Source: Snodgrassella alvi (lineage in GTDB: Bacteria > Pseudomonadota > Gammaproteobacteria > Burkholderiales > Neisseriaceae). Taken from it: 64,000 nucleotides of DNA. The DNA lies in NCBI RefSeq assembly GCF_040741455.2, contig NZ_CP160328.2, positions 434,001 to 498,000 on the forward strand, read 5' to 3'. How positions within the stretch are numbered: position 1 is the first letter of the stretch; every line of letters starts with the position of its first letter. The notes below the pieces were generated by a model. That model saw only the letters and a program-made list of their open reading frames with translations. It was not told the DNA's origin and did not search any database. A program made the translations under genes and the position numbers. This document shows positions 1-10,204 of the stretch, one piece after another.

Positions 1-1
1 T

Positions 2-823
2 GTCGGCCACCCAATGGGTGCAGTCAAAGAACAAAGTGCCAATTTATATGCCACTAAAATGGCCGAACAAGGCTTTATTACGCTTTCTATCGATTTATCA
101 TTCTGGGGTGAAAGTGATGGACATCCTCGCAATGCCGTATTACCTGATATGTACAGCGAAGATTTCAGTGCCGCAGTAGATTTCTTAGGCACTCAGCCAT
201 TTGTAGATCGCAATAAAATAGGCGTCATCGGCATATGTGGCAGCGGTAGCTTTGCCATCAGCGCCGCTAAAATTGATCCTCGCCTCAAAGCCATTGCCAC
301 TGTCAGCATGTACGACATGGGTGCAGCAACCCGCAACGGTTTGCACCATACACTTACCCTGCAAAAGCGAAAACAAATCATCCAGCAAGCTGCAGAACAA
401 CGCTACATTGAATTTACTGGCGGAAAAATCGAGTATACTGGAGGCACCATTAATAAAGGAAAAATCACTGCTTCTGACAGCCCAATAGCACATGAATTTT
501 ATGATTTTTACCGTACTGCTCGTGGTGAGTTTACACCATCCGGTTCACAACCAGATTTAACTACCCACCCCACCCTAAGCAGCAACCCCAAATTCATGAA
601 TTTTTACCCCTTTAATGACATAGAAACCATCTCACCACGTCCATTGTTATTCATCACAGGAGATAAAGCCCATTCTAAGGAATTCAGCGAAGATGCGTAC
701 CGCCGCGCAGCCGAACCCAAAGAGCTGTATTACGTAAAAAATGCCGGCCATGTAGATTTATATGACCGCGTTAATCTTATCCCCTTCGCCAAACTAACCT
801 CTTTTTTCAAAACCAACCTTTAA
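2..823 (+). CDS. alpha/beta hydrolase (5' end cut by window)
   Basis: The frame is open from the first bases of the window, and the family motif (HPxGAVKEQ) begins before the first ATG at 14, so the true start lies upstream. This is an alpha/beta-hydrolase of the dienelactone-hydrolase/YcjY-like group. The nucleophile elbow reads GICGSG, with Cys where most relatives have Ser. The likely acid lies in the ITGDKAHS stretch and the catalytic His in AGHVDLYD near the end. The substrate is unknown, and cytosolic location is inferred from the visible part only. It converges on the LysR gene, with a hairpin between them. Confidence 0.8.
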   Translation, partial: VGHPMGAVKEQSANLYATKMAEQGFITLSIDLSFWGESDGHPRNAVLPDMYSEDFSAAVDFLGTQPFVDRNKIGVIGICGSGSFAISAAKIDPRLKAIATVSMYDMGAATRNGLHHTLTLQKRKQIIQQAAEQRYIEFTGGKIEYTGGTINKGKITASDSPIAHEFYDFYRTARGEFTPSGSQPDLTTHPTLSSNPKFMNFYPFNDIETISPRPLLFITGDKAHSKEFSEDAYRRAAEPKELYYVKNAGHVDLYDRVNLIPFAKLTSFFKTNL

Positions 824-873
824 TCAGCCCATGTAAAAACAGCTAATTCAAAATAGTTTGAATATATTTATTT

Positions 874-909
874 TGCCTGCATCTTTGATTAAAACTAAAG
901 ATGTAGGCA
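874..909. terminator. hairpin between convergent genes
   Basis: Two 13-nt arms (874-886 and 897-909) pair with one G-T wobble around a 10-nt loop. The hairpin sits between the ends of two convergent genes. Neither side has a clear poly-T tail, so termination is an inference from position. Confidence 0.4.
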
Positions 910-939
910 GAGACTGACAATAAAAGCTTATAACAGAGC

Positions 940-1821
940 TTAAATAGAAAAAACTTCCTTCAACCGCTGTAAAAATAGCATAGAAACTTTTGAAAACAAT
1001 TGAAATTTTTTCCAAACTATGTTGACATCCACTTCCAATAGTGGATCCAGCGGCCGAAAACAGAAAACACTGTCTCCACTAGTATTAATCAGTTTATCCA
1101 AACACAAAGCATAGCCCACATTCTGTTCAACCAACAGCGCCGCATTAAAAATCAAATTATAGGTTGCAACCACATTAAGCTGGTCATAATCTTTTTTTAT
1201 CCAACTAGCTATACTGTTACTCACATACTTTTGGCGCGACATAATCAGCGGCAGTCCCCATAAATCTTGCGGTTGAATAAAATCGCGTTCAGCTAGTGCA
1301 TTATCTTTGCGCATCAGCACACCCCATCTGTCTTTCTGCGGTAAACAGATCGAATCATATTTATCCACACGCGCTGGATCAATTAATACACCAAAATCAA
1401 GTAATCCTTTATCTAACCGCTCAGTTACATCATTGGCATTACCACTGAAAATATGAAAGCGAATACGAGGATAATCTTTCTGCATCATCTTGATTACCCC
1501 TACAACCGGTCTTAACGCATCCGTTTCACCACAGCCAATATAAATATCTCCGTGCAGACTTTTATCTAAATGATGAAACTCAGACTCCGTTTTGTGTACC
1601 AGCTCCAGTATCTGCTCAGCACGTTGACGCAAATGTATGCCTTCTTCCGTCAGCGTAATTCGTCGGCGGCCACGTATAAACAAAGTACACCCTAGTTCTT
1701 CTTCCAGCTCAATAAGCTGGCGCGACAGCGTAGGCTGAGTAAGATGCAGGTAATCGGCTGCTGCTGTTATACTTTCCTCTCTAGTCAGTGCCAGAAAATA
1801 ACGCAATACTTTAATATCCAC
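940..1821 (-). CDS. LysR-family transcriptional regulator
   Basis: The N-terminal winged helix-turn-helix (about residues 1-60) has the canonical LysR pattern with FLAL, AAxxLHLTQPTLSRQ and LEEELGCTLF motifs. A periplasmic-binding-like effector domain (about 90-290) follows. The length of about 293 residues is normal. The frame can start at TTG 1824 or GTG 1821. A GGGAG ribosome site precedes both, and GTG gives the usual V/M-D-I-K-V-L-R-Y-F beginning, so I chose it. LysR regulators often control a divergent neighbour, but here the upstream neighbour is the CsbD-like gene on the same strand, so the target is not evident. Confidence 0.88.
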   Translation of the reverse strand: MDIKVLRYFLALTREESITAAADYLHLTQPTLSRQLIELEEELGCTLFIRGRRRITLTEEGIHLRQRAEQILELVHKTESEFHHLDKSLHGDIYIGCGETDALRPVVGVIKMMQKDYPRIRFHIFSGNANDVTERLDKGLLDFGVLIDPARVDKYDSICLPQKDRWGVLMRKDNALAERDFIQPQDLWGLPLIMSRQKYVSNSIASWIKKDYDQLNVVATYNLIFNAALLVEQNVGYALCLDKLINTSGDSVFCFRPLDPLLEVDVNIVWKKFQLFSKVSMLFLQRLKEVFSI

Positions 1822-2000
1822 CAAGCAATTCTCCCTTACCCTTCCAGTGCACAGACTAGCATCTTCTACCTAAGCAAAAAAATTTATTATCAATCTAGAA
1901 CCAGATTAATATGTTCTTTACAAAAAGAACAATTAAATATCATAGCCATTAAATTAAAGCTTATTCAATATATGAATCTAATTAACTTATATTTAAGTAA

Positions 2001-2028
2001 AAAACAAAAGGCCGCTAAAAAGCGGCCT
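2001..2028 (-). terminator. Rho-independent terminator of the CsbD-like gene
   Basis: A perfect 8-bp stem (AGGCCGCT at 2009-2016 with AGCGGCCT at 2021-2028) and AAAA loop are followed on the minus strand by a T-rich run (2001-2008). It lies 19 bp after the stop of the CsbD-like gene. Confidence 0.85.
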
Positions 2029-2046
2029 GAAAAACATGATTCAGAA

Positions 2047-2247
2047 TTAATCCTGAAATTTTTTCTTAATAGAATCCACAGCATTATCGATAGCATTAGC
2101 TGCATCATGCACAGCATCTTTTACACTGCCAACGGCTTTATCAACAATACCTTCAGACTGAGTCTTAGTATCGCCAACTACCTTACCCACATTTTCTTTT
2201 ACTTCACCTTTGGCTTTATCTACAAATCCATTATCGTTCATATTCAT
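2047..2247 (-). CDS. CsbD-like stress protein
   Basis: A small hydrophilic, Lys/Asp/Val-rich helical protein with the repeated pattern DKAKGEVKENVGKVVGD then VDKAVGSVKDAVHDA, as in the CsbD family of general-stress proteins. Its biochemical role is unknown. Three in-frame ATGs are clustered at 2253, 2247 and 2241. The GGAG ribosome site abuts the first and is 6 nt from the second, so 2247 is chosen (66 residues). It has its own terminator. Confident for the family, not for function. Confidence 0.75.
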   Translation of the reverse strand: MNMNDNGFVDKAKGEVKENVGKVVGDTKTQSEGIVDKAVGSVKDAVHDAANAIDNAVDSIKKKFQD

Positions 2248-2253
2248 AACCAT

Positions 2254-2660
2254 CTCCGTTCTGTTTAATTATAGCTTAAAATTTTTTATATAAAACACTT
2301 ATCCCTCAGTGATTTATCTTAGAGAGACAACCAAAAGCCCGCAATAGATATAGTCAGAATTTGCAGCTAATTACAAACATCACAAAAAAACTAGTAAAAC
2401 CTAGAAATAGTTAACTTAAATACAAACAATAAATACAGTAACAGCCGAATTTAAAAAGCCGTTTCAGAAACACATTAAAATAATTAATTCAATTCAAGAA
2501 TTTTTATTTAAATTTTAACTTTGTTTTTTTTTATTTTATTTTGTTAAAATTATTATAAACACAATGACTTAAATTGGTTATTTAACGATACGAATTACAT
2601 AGCAAAGTCAGCTAAAAGCTATTCTGAATGTTTTAAAAAATTTAGAAAGTAGAGATCAAA
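2254..2660. other. AT-rich intergenic region
   Basis: About 400 bp of very AT-rich sequence between the divergent CsbD-like gene and the repeat-protein gene. It must contain both promoters. A TTGTTA / TATAAA-like pair near 2541-2558 is a possible promoter for the repeat gene but is not convincing in such AT-rich DNA. I see no gene. Confidence 0.5.
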
Positions 2661-5600
2661 ATGGCAGATGATAAAGTTAACAAGCAAATTGTAGAATTAA
2701 GCAAAATAAGCCGTGATGATGGAAAAGAAAAATATGCTAATGCTCAATTTAATTTAGCTATTATTTATCAAGAGAAAAAACATGATTATGATAAGGCTGA
2801 ACTCTTTTACTCTAATATAACCAAAGAGGATGAACCTTATATTTATGCAATAGCTCAATTTAATTTAGCTCTTATCTATAAAAAGAAAAAAAATGATAAC
2901 GATAAGGCTGAACATTTTTTCTCTGATATCACTAGAGAGGATGATTCTAAAATTTATGCGTTTGCTCAATTCAATTTAGCTCTTATCTATGAAGAAAAAA
3001 AACAGGATTATGATAAGGCTGAACTCTTTTACTCTAATATAACCAGAGAGGATGACCCTAAAACTTATGCTGAAGCTCAATATAATTTAGCTCTTATCTA
3101 TGAAGAAAAAAAACAGGATTATGATAAGGCTGAACTCTTTTTCTCTAGTATAACCAGAGAGGATGACCCTAAAATTTATGCTAAAGCTCAATTTAATTTA
3201 GCTATTATTTATCAAGAGAAAAAACAGGATTATGATAAGGCTGAACTCTTTTACTCTAATATAACCAAAGAGGATGACCCTTATATTAATGTAATTGCTC
3301 AATTTAATTTAGCTCTTATTTATCAAGAAAAAAAACACGATTATGATAAGGCTGAACTCTTTTACTTTAATATAACCAGAGAGGATAAACCTTATATTTA
3401 TGCTAAAGCTCAATTTAATTTAGCTCTTATTTATCAAGAGAAAAAAAATGATAACGATAAGGCTGAACATTTTTTCTCTAATATCACTAGAGAGGATGAC
3501 CCTAAAACTTATGCTAAAGCTCAAGTTAATTTAGCTCTTATTTATCAAGAGAAAAAAAATGATAACGATAAGGCTGAACATTTTTTCTCTAAAATCACTA
3601 GAGAGGATGACCCTAAAATTTATGCTGATGCTCAATTCAATTTAGCTATTACTTATCAAGAGAAAAAACACGATTATGAACAAGCCATTCGATTTTACTC
3701 TAATATAACCAGAGAGGATAAACCTAAAATTTATGCTAGTGCTCAATTTAATTTAGCTATTATTTATCAAGAGAAAAAACAGGATTATGATAAGACTGAA
3801 CTCTTTTTCTCTAGGATAACCAGAGAGGATGACCCTAAAATTTATGCTAAAGCTCAATTTAATTTAGCTATTATTTATCAAGAGAAAAAACAGGATTATG
3901 ATAAGACTGAACTCTTTTTCTCTAGGATAACCAGAGAGGATGACCCTAAAATTTATGCTAAAGCTCAATTTAATTTAGCTATTATTTATCAAGAGAAAAA
4001 ACAGGATTATGATAAGGCTGAACTCTTTTATTCTAATATAACTAAAGAGGATGAGCCTAAAATTTATGCTAAAGCTCAATTTAATTTAGCTATTATCTAT
4101 AAAAAGAAAAAAAATGATAACGATAAGGCTGAACATTTTTTCTCTAATATCACTAGAGAGGATGATTCTAAAGTTTATGCGTTTGCTCAATATAATTTAG
4201 CTTTTATCTATGAAGAAAAAAAACAGGATTATGATAAGGCTGAACTCTTTTACTCTAATATAACCAGAGAGGATGACCCTAAAACTTATGCGTTTGCTCA
4301 ATACAAATTAGCTTTTATCTATAAAAAGAAAAAAAATGATGACGATGAGGCTATAAAATTTTTTTTAAATGTCAGTCATGAGCATGACTTAGAATCTTAT
4401 TATCTTGCACAGTTTGAGTTAGGTAATATTTACTTGTTTAAAAAACAACTACCCGAAGAATCCCTTAAGTTTTATAAACAAATCAAATATCGCAATTTAT
4501 CAGCGGATAATTTTATATCTGCTCAATTAATATTAGGATTAATTGATTTAAAATCGAATAATATTGGTAATATTAAATGGAAAAAAATAATAATTAATAG
4601 AATTAAGAAAATTTGTCAATTAGTTAAAGAAATAAAAGATTTATTAATAGTTTCATTCGAAAAAAATTTATCATCTAACGAAGAAATAGTAACCAAAAAT
4701 CCTGAACGTCGTGTAGCGCATTACACTAGACCGGGTGTTTTATTCAATTTACTTAAAGGCAAAAATCCAAGTAAATTCAGATTGAATATCGTCGATTTTA
4801 TGAATGATCCCAGTGAGAATCAGGTATTAACACAATGGCTGAATATTACAACTAATCCAGATAATGAAATTAAAACATTCTTAGCTAGCTTTTCCTTTAA
4901 TCATAACTCTTTAAATCAATTTCGATTATATGGAAATGAGGACAATATATTTGGTTCAGGTGTTAGCATAGCTTTTAATCACAATTTTTTCGGCCAGAAT
5001 GCTGAACGAAGTATAAATATGGAAAATTTTAATATAACAAAACAATTTTCTACTTCAACTTCTGAAAATGAAAACCAAATTTTAAGTCTTAATAAAACCG
5101 AAGATAAACCAAATACAAATCTTTATCCTTTACCTATATATCGTTGCCTGTACTTTGACCCTAAAACTGAATATATCTCTTTGGCTAAACGTAACAAACA
5201 ATCTTTCTATCTGGAAATGAGTAACGAAAAAGAAACTCAGTATATTGAAAACGAGTGGAAAAATTATATAGATACATTAAACGAACAGAAAAAAATACAA
5301 GATATTCGCATACATTTAAAAAAAATAAATGTTCTAATGAGTAAACTTTTAAAAAACCGTGAGTTACAAAAAATACCTAATTTGCAACAATTACTTAGCT
5401 TAGCTGTCTTACCTATATCCTGCCTGATAAAACACGCTGCTTTCGAAGATGAGGACGAATGCCGTATGATTTATATTACTCACATCGCAGATAAAAATAT
5501 TGTTGAACCAACAGATTATCAAGCCGCTAATAATTTGTACATTGAATATAAAGAAGTTGAAGATTATATAGACAAAATTTATCTGGGTCCGCAATGTAAA

Positions 5601-5693
5601 ATGCAGCATAAATTATGGCTAGATAATCATTTCAAGAAAAAACACAATAGAAAAGAAATCAAATTGATTAAATCCGAAATGCCTTTGCGCTAA
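2661..5693 (+). CDS. 37-residue TPR/Sel1-like repeat protein with DUF2971-like C-terminal domain
   Basis: After a 27-residue leader without a signal peptide come fifteen highly similar 37-residue repeats (residues 28-582; consensus begins AQFNLAIIYQEKKQDYDKAE), then one or two degenerate ones to about 640. Such helix-turn-helix repeats usually bind partner proteins. From about residue 683 the pattern HYTRPG, LNIVDFMNDPSE, LASFSFNHNSLNQFRLYG and FEDEDECRMIY matches my memory of DUF2971, a family of unknown activity seen in accessory genomes. No membrane segment is visible, so it is probably cytosolic. The very low GC suggests acquisition. A weak AGAG site precedes the ATG. A stand-alone gene; function unknown, perhaps defence or effector-like. 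Confidence 0.8.
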   Translation: MADDKVNKQIVELSKISRDDGKEKYANAQFNLAIIYQEKKHDYDKAELFYSNITKEDEPYIYAIAQFNLALIYKKKKNDNDKAEHFFSDITREDDSKIYAFAQFNLALIYEEKKQDYDKAELFYSNITREDDPKTYAEAQYNLALIYEEKKQDYDKAELFFSSITREDDPKIYAKAQFNLAIIYQEKKQDYDKAELFYSNITKEDDPYINVIAQFNLALIYQEKKHDYDKAELFYFNITREDKPYIYAKAQFNLALIYQEKKNDNDKAEHFFSNITREDDPKTYAKAQVNLALIYQEKKNDNDKAEHFFSKITREDDPKIYADAQFNLAITYQEKKHDYEQAIRFYSNITREDKPKIYASAQFNLAIIYQEKKQDYDKTELFFSRITREDDPKIYAKAQFNLAIIYQEKKQDYDKTELFFSRITREDDPKIYAKAQFNLAIIYQEKKQDYDKAELFYSNITKEDEPKIYAKAQFNLAIIYKKKKNDNDKAEHFFSNITREDDSKVYAFAQYNLAFIYEEKKQDYDKAELFYSNITREDDPKTYAFAQYKLAFIYKKKKNDDDEAIKFFLNVSHEHDLESYYLAQFELGNIYLFKKQLPEESLKFYKQIKYRNLSADNFISAQLILGLIDLKSNNIGNIKWKKIIINRIKKICQLVKEIKDLLIVSFEKNLSSNEEIVTKNPERRVAHYTRPGVLFNLLKGKNPSKFRLNIVDFMNDPSENQVLTQWLNITTNPDNEIKTFLASFSFNHNSLNQFRLYGNEDNIFGSGVSIAFNHNFFGQNAERSINMENFNITKQFSTSTSENENQILSLNKTEDKPNTNLYPLPIYRCLYFDPKTEYISLAKRNKQSFYLEMSNEKETQYIENEWKNYIDTLNEQKKIQDIRIHLKKINVLMSKLLKNRELQKIPNLQQLLSLAVLPISCLIKHAAFEDEDECRMIYITHIADKNIVEPTDYQAANNLYIEYKEVEDYIDKIYLGPQCKMQHKLWLDNHFKKKHNRKEIKLIKSEMPLR
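2742..4406 (+). repeat. fifteen tandem 111-bp repeats
   Basis: In-frame 111-bp units encode the 37-residue repeats. Units 10 and 11 (3741-3851 and 3852-3962) are identical base for base. Units 12-14 resemble units 1-3 in the same order, so a three-unit block was also copied. This points to recent expansion by recombination and likely copy-number variation between strains. Confidence 0.92.
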
Positions 5694-5822
5694 TTTTTAT
5701 ACTGAATGGTGATAGCAAAAGTGTATTTTTGCATTTAGTCTACCAAGCAATATATTTAACCCATGTATAATCTGCATTTATGTAGAATTTAACTAGGGGC
5801 TTCACTGTACTCACACAGTGAT

Positions 5823-6932
5823 ATGGCCTTGATTCAACGGTTTTTAGAAGTGCAAACAATGCAGGAATACAAACGTTTAAGCGCCAGCAATGGTACTGCA
5901 ACGGCCAATATAAATCAGCAGGTTAATCAACCTCTGCCGCCAAGAACTTTATCTGTGGCGCCAATGCTGGACTGGACAGACCGGCACTACCGCTATATGG
6001 CCAGACTAATTAGCCAAAATACATGGCTGTACACGGAAATGATTAACGCTAATGCCATTATTCATGGCAATCGAGATAAATTACTGGCATATCATCCGCA
6101 AGAACAGCCCGTTGCCTTGCAGCTTGGGGGCAGCGAACCCGATGTATTGGCACAGGCAGCGAAAATTGCTGCCAGCTATGGTTACAACGAAATTAATCTA
6201 AATTGTGGTTGTCCTAGCCCACGCGTACAGCAAGGCGCTTTTGGTGCTTGCTTAATGCGTGAGGTTGCACTGGTTGCCCACTGTCTGAATGCCATGCAGG
6301 AAGCCGTAGATATTCCGGTTACCATTAAGCATCGCATCGGTTTGGACAAAGAAACTGCTTATGAGCCCTTAGCTGATTTTGTCGGCACATTGCGTGAACG
6401 TACCGCCTGCCGCATTTTTATTGTACATGCGCGTAATGCATGGCTCGAGGGGCTATCACCAAAAGATAACCGTGATATTCCACCACTACGCTATGACTAT
6501 GTTTATCGCCTGAAACAGGAATTCCCTGATTTACAAATCATTCTCAACGGTGGCGTGACCAGCAATGAGCAAATTAGCCAGCATCTACAATATGTCGATG
6601 GCGTGATGGTCGGGCGTGAGGCTTATCATAATCCGATGCTGATGCGTAGTTGGGATGCTGAATTTTATGGCAGTACACTTCCTGCAGTGGGATATGAAGC
6701 CTTAGTCGAGCAATTGATTGAATATACACAGCAGCAGCTGGCAAAACCCGATAATTCTTTGCGCCATATGGCACGTCACTACCTAGGGCTGATGCATGGC
6801 CTGCAAGGAGCACGCCAGTGGCGGCGTATGCTATCCGATGCTTCTTTGTTAAAAAATAACAATGCCAGTTTAATTGCTGCTGCATGGCAGGCAGTGAAAA
6901 ATAGCAGCGTCAGCCAACCTGCATCAATTTAA
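5823..6932 (+). CDS. dusA: tRNA-dihydrouridine synthase DusA
   Basis: FMN-dependent enzyme that reduces uridine to dihydrouridine in the tRNA D-loop. The TIM-barrel core starts at about residue 41 ([14 protein letters not shown]). NLNCGCPS carries the catalytic Cys (C130 in this numbering), followed by GAFGACLM. Later GGVTS and [14 protein letters not shown] fit the FMN phosphate-binding end of the barrel. The 369 residues include about 40 extra at the N terminus. An alternative ATG at 5859 has a better AGAAG ribosome site and may be the true start. A 7-bp-armed inverted repeat lies just before 5823. Confidence 0.93.
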   Translation: MALIQRFLEVQTMQEYKRLSASNGTATANINQQVNQPLPPRTLSVAPMLDWTDRHYRYMARLISQNTWLYTEMINANAIIHGNRDKLLAYHPQEQPVALQLGGSEPDVLAQAAKIAASYGYNEINLNCGCPSPRVQQGAFGACLMREVALVAHCLNAMQEAVDIPVTIKHRIGLDKETAYEPLADFVGTLRERTACRIFIVHARNAWLEGLSPKDNRDIPPLRYDYVYRLKQEFPDLQIILNGGVTSNEQISQHLQYVDGVMVGREAYHNPMLMRSWDAEFYGSTLPAVGYEALVEQLIEYTQQQLAKPDNSLRHMARHYLGLMHGLQGARQWRRMLSDASLLKNNNASLIAAAWQAVKNSSVSQPASI

Positions 6933-6967
6933 GCTACAATTACCCTATTTTGTATTGGATAATCTGT

Positions 6968-7762
6968 ATGCAACAGTATCTAGACTTAATGCAACACGTA
7001 CTTGATCATGGCGTGGACAAATCAGACCGTACCGGTACCGGCACTCGTTCGGTTTTCGGTTATCAAATGCGCTTTAATCTCGCCGATGGCTTTCCTGTGC
7101 TCACCACCAAAAAGCTGCATTTGCGCTCCATTATTTATGAATTGCTGTGGTTTTTACGCGGCGATACCAATATCCGCTATCTGCATGAACACAATGTTAC
7201 CATTTGGGATGAATGGGCGGATGCCGATGGCAATCTAGGGCCGGTTTATGGCTACCAATGGCGCAGCTGGCCAGCACCGGATGGCCGCCATATCGACCAA
7301 ATCAGCAATTTGCTGCAGCAGATTAAAAACAATCCAGACAGTCGGCGCCTGATTGTTTCTGCATGGAATCCGGCATTGGTAGATGAAATGGCCTTACCCC
7401 CTTGCCATGCTTTGTTTCAGTTTTATGTAGCAAACGGCAAATTGTCCTGCCAGCTTTATCAGCGCAGTGCCGATATATTTCTTGGTGTACCGTTTAATAT
7501 AGCAAGCTATGCCCTGTTGACCATGATGATTGCTCAAGTGTGTGATTTACAATTAGGTGAATTTGTTCATACCCTAGGTGATGCTCACTTATACAGCAAT
7601 CATTTTGAGCAGGCAAAATTGCAACTAACCCGTACACCGAAAAAGCTGCCCCATATGCATTTAAACCCAGATGTAAAAGACCTATTTGCATTTCAGTTTG
7701 AAGATTTCACTCTAACGGATTATCATCCGGATGCTCATATCAAAGCCCCAGTAGCCGTATGA
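6968..7762 (+). CDS. thyA: thymidylate synthase
   Basis: Converts dUMP to dTMP with methylene-tetrahydrofolate. From the ATG at 6968 the protein is 264 residues, the same as E. coli ThyA, and begins [15 protein letters not shown]. The longer frame from 6950 adds six unlikely residues. The catalytic Cys is C146 in [24 protein letters not shown] and DAHLYSNH are the usual substrate-binding segments. Its stop overlaps the start of folA (ATGA), so the two are translationally coupled; DHFR recycles the dihydrofolate that ThyA makes. Confidence 0.97.
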   Translation: MQQYLDLMQHVLDHGVDKSDRTGTGTRSVFGYQMRFNLADGFPVLTTKKLHLRSIIYELLWFLRGDTNIRYLHEHNVTIWDEWADADGNLGPVYGYQWRSWPAPDGRHIDQISNLLQQIKNNPDSRRLIVSAWNPALVDEMALPPCHALFQFYVANGKLSCQLYQRSADIFLGVPFNIASYALLTMMIAQVCDLQLGEFVHTLGDAHLYSNHFEQAKLQLTRTPKKLPHMHLNPDVKDLFAFQFEDFTLTDYHPDAHIKAPVAV

Positions 7763-8268
7763 ACAAATTCCGTAAAATCACCTTAATTGCAGCGCTTTCT
7801 GATAATAATTGTATTGGCAAAAAAAATCAGATTCCATGGTATGTACCCGAAGATTTTCAATTTTTTAAACATTACACCATGGGCAAACCTGTGATAATGG
7901 GGCGCAAAACATGGGATTCGCTGCCCAAAAAACCCTTACCGGGACGGCCAAATTACGTAATCAGTCGAAATCCGGAGCAAGTGTTTTGCGGTGCTACATC
8001 CTGCCGGAATATCGAAGAGGCTCTTTTCCAGTTAGCAGACACTGATGAAGTCATTATTATGGGCGGCGCACAAATCTATGCTCAAGCAATGCCCCTAGCC
8101 ACTGATCTACGCATCACCAGAATTCATTTAGATGTTGCCGGAGATACATTTTTTCCAGAAATTAGCCCCCGTGGATGGCAATTAGCAGAAAGCAGTAATC
8201 ATACGAGTAAACAAGATAATATTGTTTATGACTTACAGCATTTTGTGCGCTTGCCCACTGCCGATTAA
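7759..8268 (+). CDS. folA: dihydrofolate reductase
   Basis: NADPH-dependent reduction of dihydrofolate to tetrahydrofolate, in the cytosol. Family motifs are visible: [23 protein letters not shown], in which the acidic active-site residue follows the usual W-x-x-P-E-D pattern; [12 protein letters not shown] for NADPH binding; [13 protein letters not shown]. The 169-residue length is normal. Overlaps thyA by four bases (ATGA), forming a thyA-folA operon. Confidence 0.96.
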   Translation: MNKFRKITLIAALSDNNCIGKKNQIPWYVPEDFQFFKHYTMGKPVIMGRKTWDSLPKKPLPGRPNYVISRNPEQVFCGATSCRNIEEALFQLADTDEVIIMGGAQIYAQAMPLATDLRITRIHLDVAGDTFFPEISPRGWQLAESSNHTSKQDNIVYDLQHFVRLPTAD

Positions 8269-8603
8269 TTCCAATAATCATCAAGTAGTTAATTCGCATT
8301 CAAACTGAATTTAGCAATAGAGGATGAGGTTAAACGAGCAGGCTTTTTTGAAATATTAAACTTAATTGTTGCTTTGCCTGTATGATAACTATGATGTCTG
8401 ATATTTAATGTCGTAGCCAATCTTCTATCCTCTGCTATGTTCAGACCTAATAAAAATAGATTCATTTAGAAATGAATTTTCTCTATTTATGCGTAAAGTT
8501 AGCTTTAGTGTAATCAGCATAGATATACTTTGACAGTTATCCATCCTTCGCCCACAATAAGCCTACACGTCATTAACGAGATTAAACATCAAAGGATATA
8601 GTT
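8269..8603 (+). other. intergenic region upstream of tpx
   Basis: 335 bp without a supported gene. It contains a TTGACA hexamer at 8530-8535 that could be the -35 element of the tpx promoter, but the matching -10 (about 8553-8558, CACAAT) is weak. An imperfect inverted repeat lies around 8455-8490. Nothing else is recognised. Confidence 0.4.
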
Positions 8604-9101
8604 ATGAGTACTGTTTCCCTAAAAGGTTCACCTGTTGAAGTAAATGGCCTTTTCCCCCAAAAAGGCGCTACAGCCCCTGAATTCACCCTTACCGACGCGA
8701 ATTTAAATGAAGTTTCATTGGCTAGCTTTGCTGGCAAACGCAAAGTTCTAAATATATTTCCAAGTGTAGATACTGGCGTTTGTGCGGCTTCAGTACGCCA
8801 TTTCAATGCTGATGCGGCTAAATTGAGCAATACAGTTGTTTTATGTATTTCAGCCGATTTACCTTTTGCACAAGCTCGCTTCTGTGGAGTTGAAGGACTC
8901 GATCAGGTAATTACCTTATCTACATTCCGCCATCCCGAATTTCGAGAAGAATATGGTGTAAAACTGAGCACAGGCCCTTTAGCTGGGCTGTGTGCCCGCG
9001 CTGTGATTGTTTTAGATGAAAACAATCAGGTTTTACACAGCCAGCTGGTAGCTGAAATCACTACCGAACCAAGCTATGAAGAAGCATTAGCAGTATTGTA
9101 A
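8604..9101 (+). CDS. tpx: thiol peroxidase Tpx
   Basis: Atypical 2-Cys peroxiredoxin that reduces peroxides with electrons from thioredoxin. The peroxidatic Cys is C60 in [16 protein letters not shown] (Thr57 two residues before it in the T-x-x-C motif), and the resolving Cys is C94 in [10 protein letters not shown]. The 165-residue length is standard. A good AAAGGA site precedes the ATG, and a strong terminator follows. A stand-alone gene; the trxA that may feed it is at 31.2 kb. Confidence 0.96.
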   Translation: MSTVSLKGSPVEVNGLFPQKGATAPEFTLTDANLNEVSLASFAGKRKVLNIFPSVDTGVCAASVRHFNADAAKLSNTVVLCISADLPFAQARFCGVEGLDQVITLSTFRHPEFREEYGVKLSTGPLAGLCARAVIVLDENNQVLHSQLVAEITTEPSYEEALAVL

Positions 9102-9117
9102 AATATAATGTCCAGAT

Positions 9118-9146
9118 AAGCGTTCAGAAATCTGAACGCTTTTTTG
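9118..9146 (+). terminator. Rho-independent terminator of tpx
   Basis: Perfect 10-bp stem (9118-9127 with 9132-9141), 4-nt loop, followed by a T run. It lies 17 bp after the tpx stop codon. Confidence 0.92.
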
Positions 9147-9225
9147 CTTTTGCACTATGTCGTTGCAAAGGCAGCTTTGTTAAAATCTCATCAGAAGAAA
9201 ATTAAAATAGCAGGAAACCATATCA

Positions 9226-9903
9226 ATGAACCCACAAGTAATCGTTACAGATGTACAACGCCCTAAACTAATTCCGCCCAAGGGTGCCGGCAAAGTATTG
9301 TTGCATTCATGCTGTGCACCTTGCTCCGGTGAAGTAATGGAAGCCATGCTGGCCGCAGGCATTGATTACACCATCTATTTTTATAATCCTAATATTCATC
9401 CGAAAAAAGAATATGAAATTCGCAAAGATGAAAACAAAGCCTTTGCAGAAAAATTCAATATTCCGTTTATCGACGCCGATTATGATATGGACAACTGGTT
9501 TGCCCGCGCAAAAGGTATGGAGTTTGAACCAGAGCGTGGTATTCGGTGTACCATGTGTTTTGATATGCGTTTCGAACGTACAGCTTTATATGCTCATGAA
9601 AACGGTTTTCCGGTCATTACCAGCTCTCTAGGCATTTCTCGCTGGAAAAATATGCAGCAGATCAATGATTGCGGCAAACGTGCGGCAGAAAAATATCCTG
9701 GTCTGATTTACTGGGATTACAACTGGCGCAAAGGCGGTGGCAGTCAGCGTATGATAGAAATCAGCAAACGTGAGCAGTTTTATCAGCAGGAATATTGCGG
9801 CTGCGCTTATTCTTTGCGTGACAGCAATGCATGGCGTCGCGAACATGGCCGAGAAAGCATTAAAATCGGCACTAAATACTATGGCACTGAAGAAAAAGCT
9901 TAA
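9226..9903 (+). CDS. queH: epoxyqueuosine reductase QueH
   Basis: QueH (formerly DUF208) carries out the last step of queuosine synthesis, reducing epoxyqueuosine in the tRNA wobble position, and replaces the unrelated cobalamin-dependent QueG. The conserved cysteines for the Fe-S and metal sites are visible: C29, C30 and C33 (SCCAPC), C108 and C111 (CTMC), C191 and C193 (CGC). [14 protein letters not shown] and [10 protein letters not shown] are family-typical. The length of 225 residues is normal. Single gene with an AGGAAA ribosome site. Confidence 0.93.
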   Translation: MNPQVIVTDVQRPKLIPPKGAGKVLLHSCCAPCSGEVMEAMLAAGIDYTIYFYNPNIHPKKEYEIRKDENKAFAEKFNIPFIDADYDMDNWFARAKGMEFEPERGIRCTMCFDMRFERTALYAHENGFPVITSSLGISRWKNMQQINDCGKRAAEKYPGLIYWDYNWRKGGGSQRMIEISKREQFYQQEYCGCAYSLRDSNAWRREHGRESIKIGTKYYGTEEKA

Positions 9904-9964
9904 ATCACAAGATTCAGTGCGGTAAGAAATCAATCATAGCAACCAATCTAAATTAGCTTAAAGT

Positions 9965-10007
9965 AATGAAACAGCGGATTCATCAAGTAAATCCGCTGTT
10001 TCATTAA
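9965..10007. terminator. strong hairpin downstream of queH
   Basis: A perfect 17-bp inverted repeat (9965-9981 with 9991-10007) with a 9-nt loop, 60 bp after queH. The trailing ATATTT is only partly T-rich, so it may terminate queH or have another role. The rest of the 9904-10204 spacer shows nothing else except an AAAGGA site for the next gene. Confidence 0.6.
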
Positions 10008-10204
10008 TATTTCGCTAGGGTTTGGACCAGCAGGCTAGTAAACTTGCTTATTTATTTATCTCAAATACCATTTGTAAATGTCTGGCATCTAAAAATAACG
10101 ACAAAAGTTGCAATTTACACTTCTTTCAAATGGCTCATATGTAGCTTTTCTGGCCATTTTCTGCCATCCTTGTAAACAGAAATAAAGCTTATTAAAGGAT
10201 AAAC

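Noticed and set aside
1744-2268. 174-codon plus-strand frame
   Set aside because: Overlaps the LysR start, a terminator and the CsbD-like gene on the other strand; no motifs.
2742-4406. CRISPR-like appearance of the tandem repeat block
   Set aside because: The 111-bp units are directly adjacent, in frame, and encode a repeated protein sequence with no spacers.
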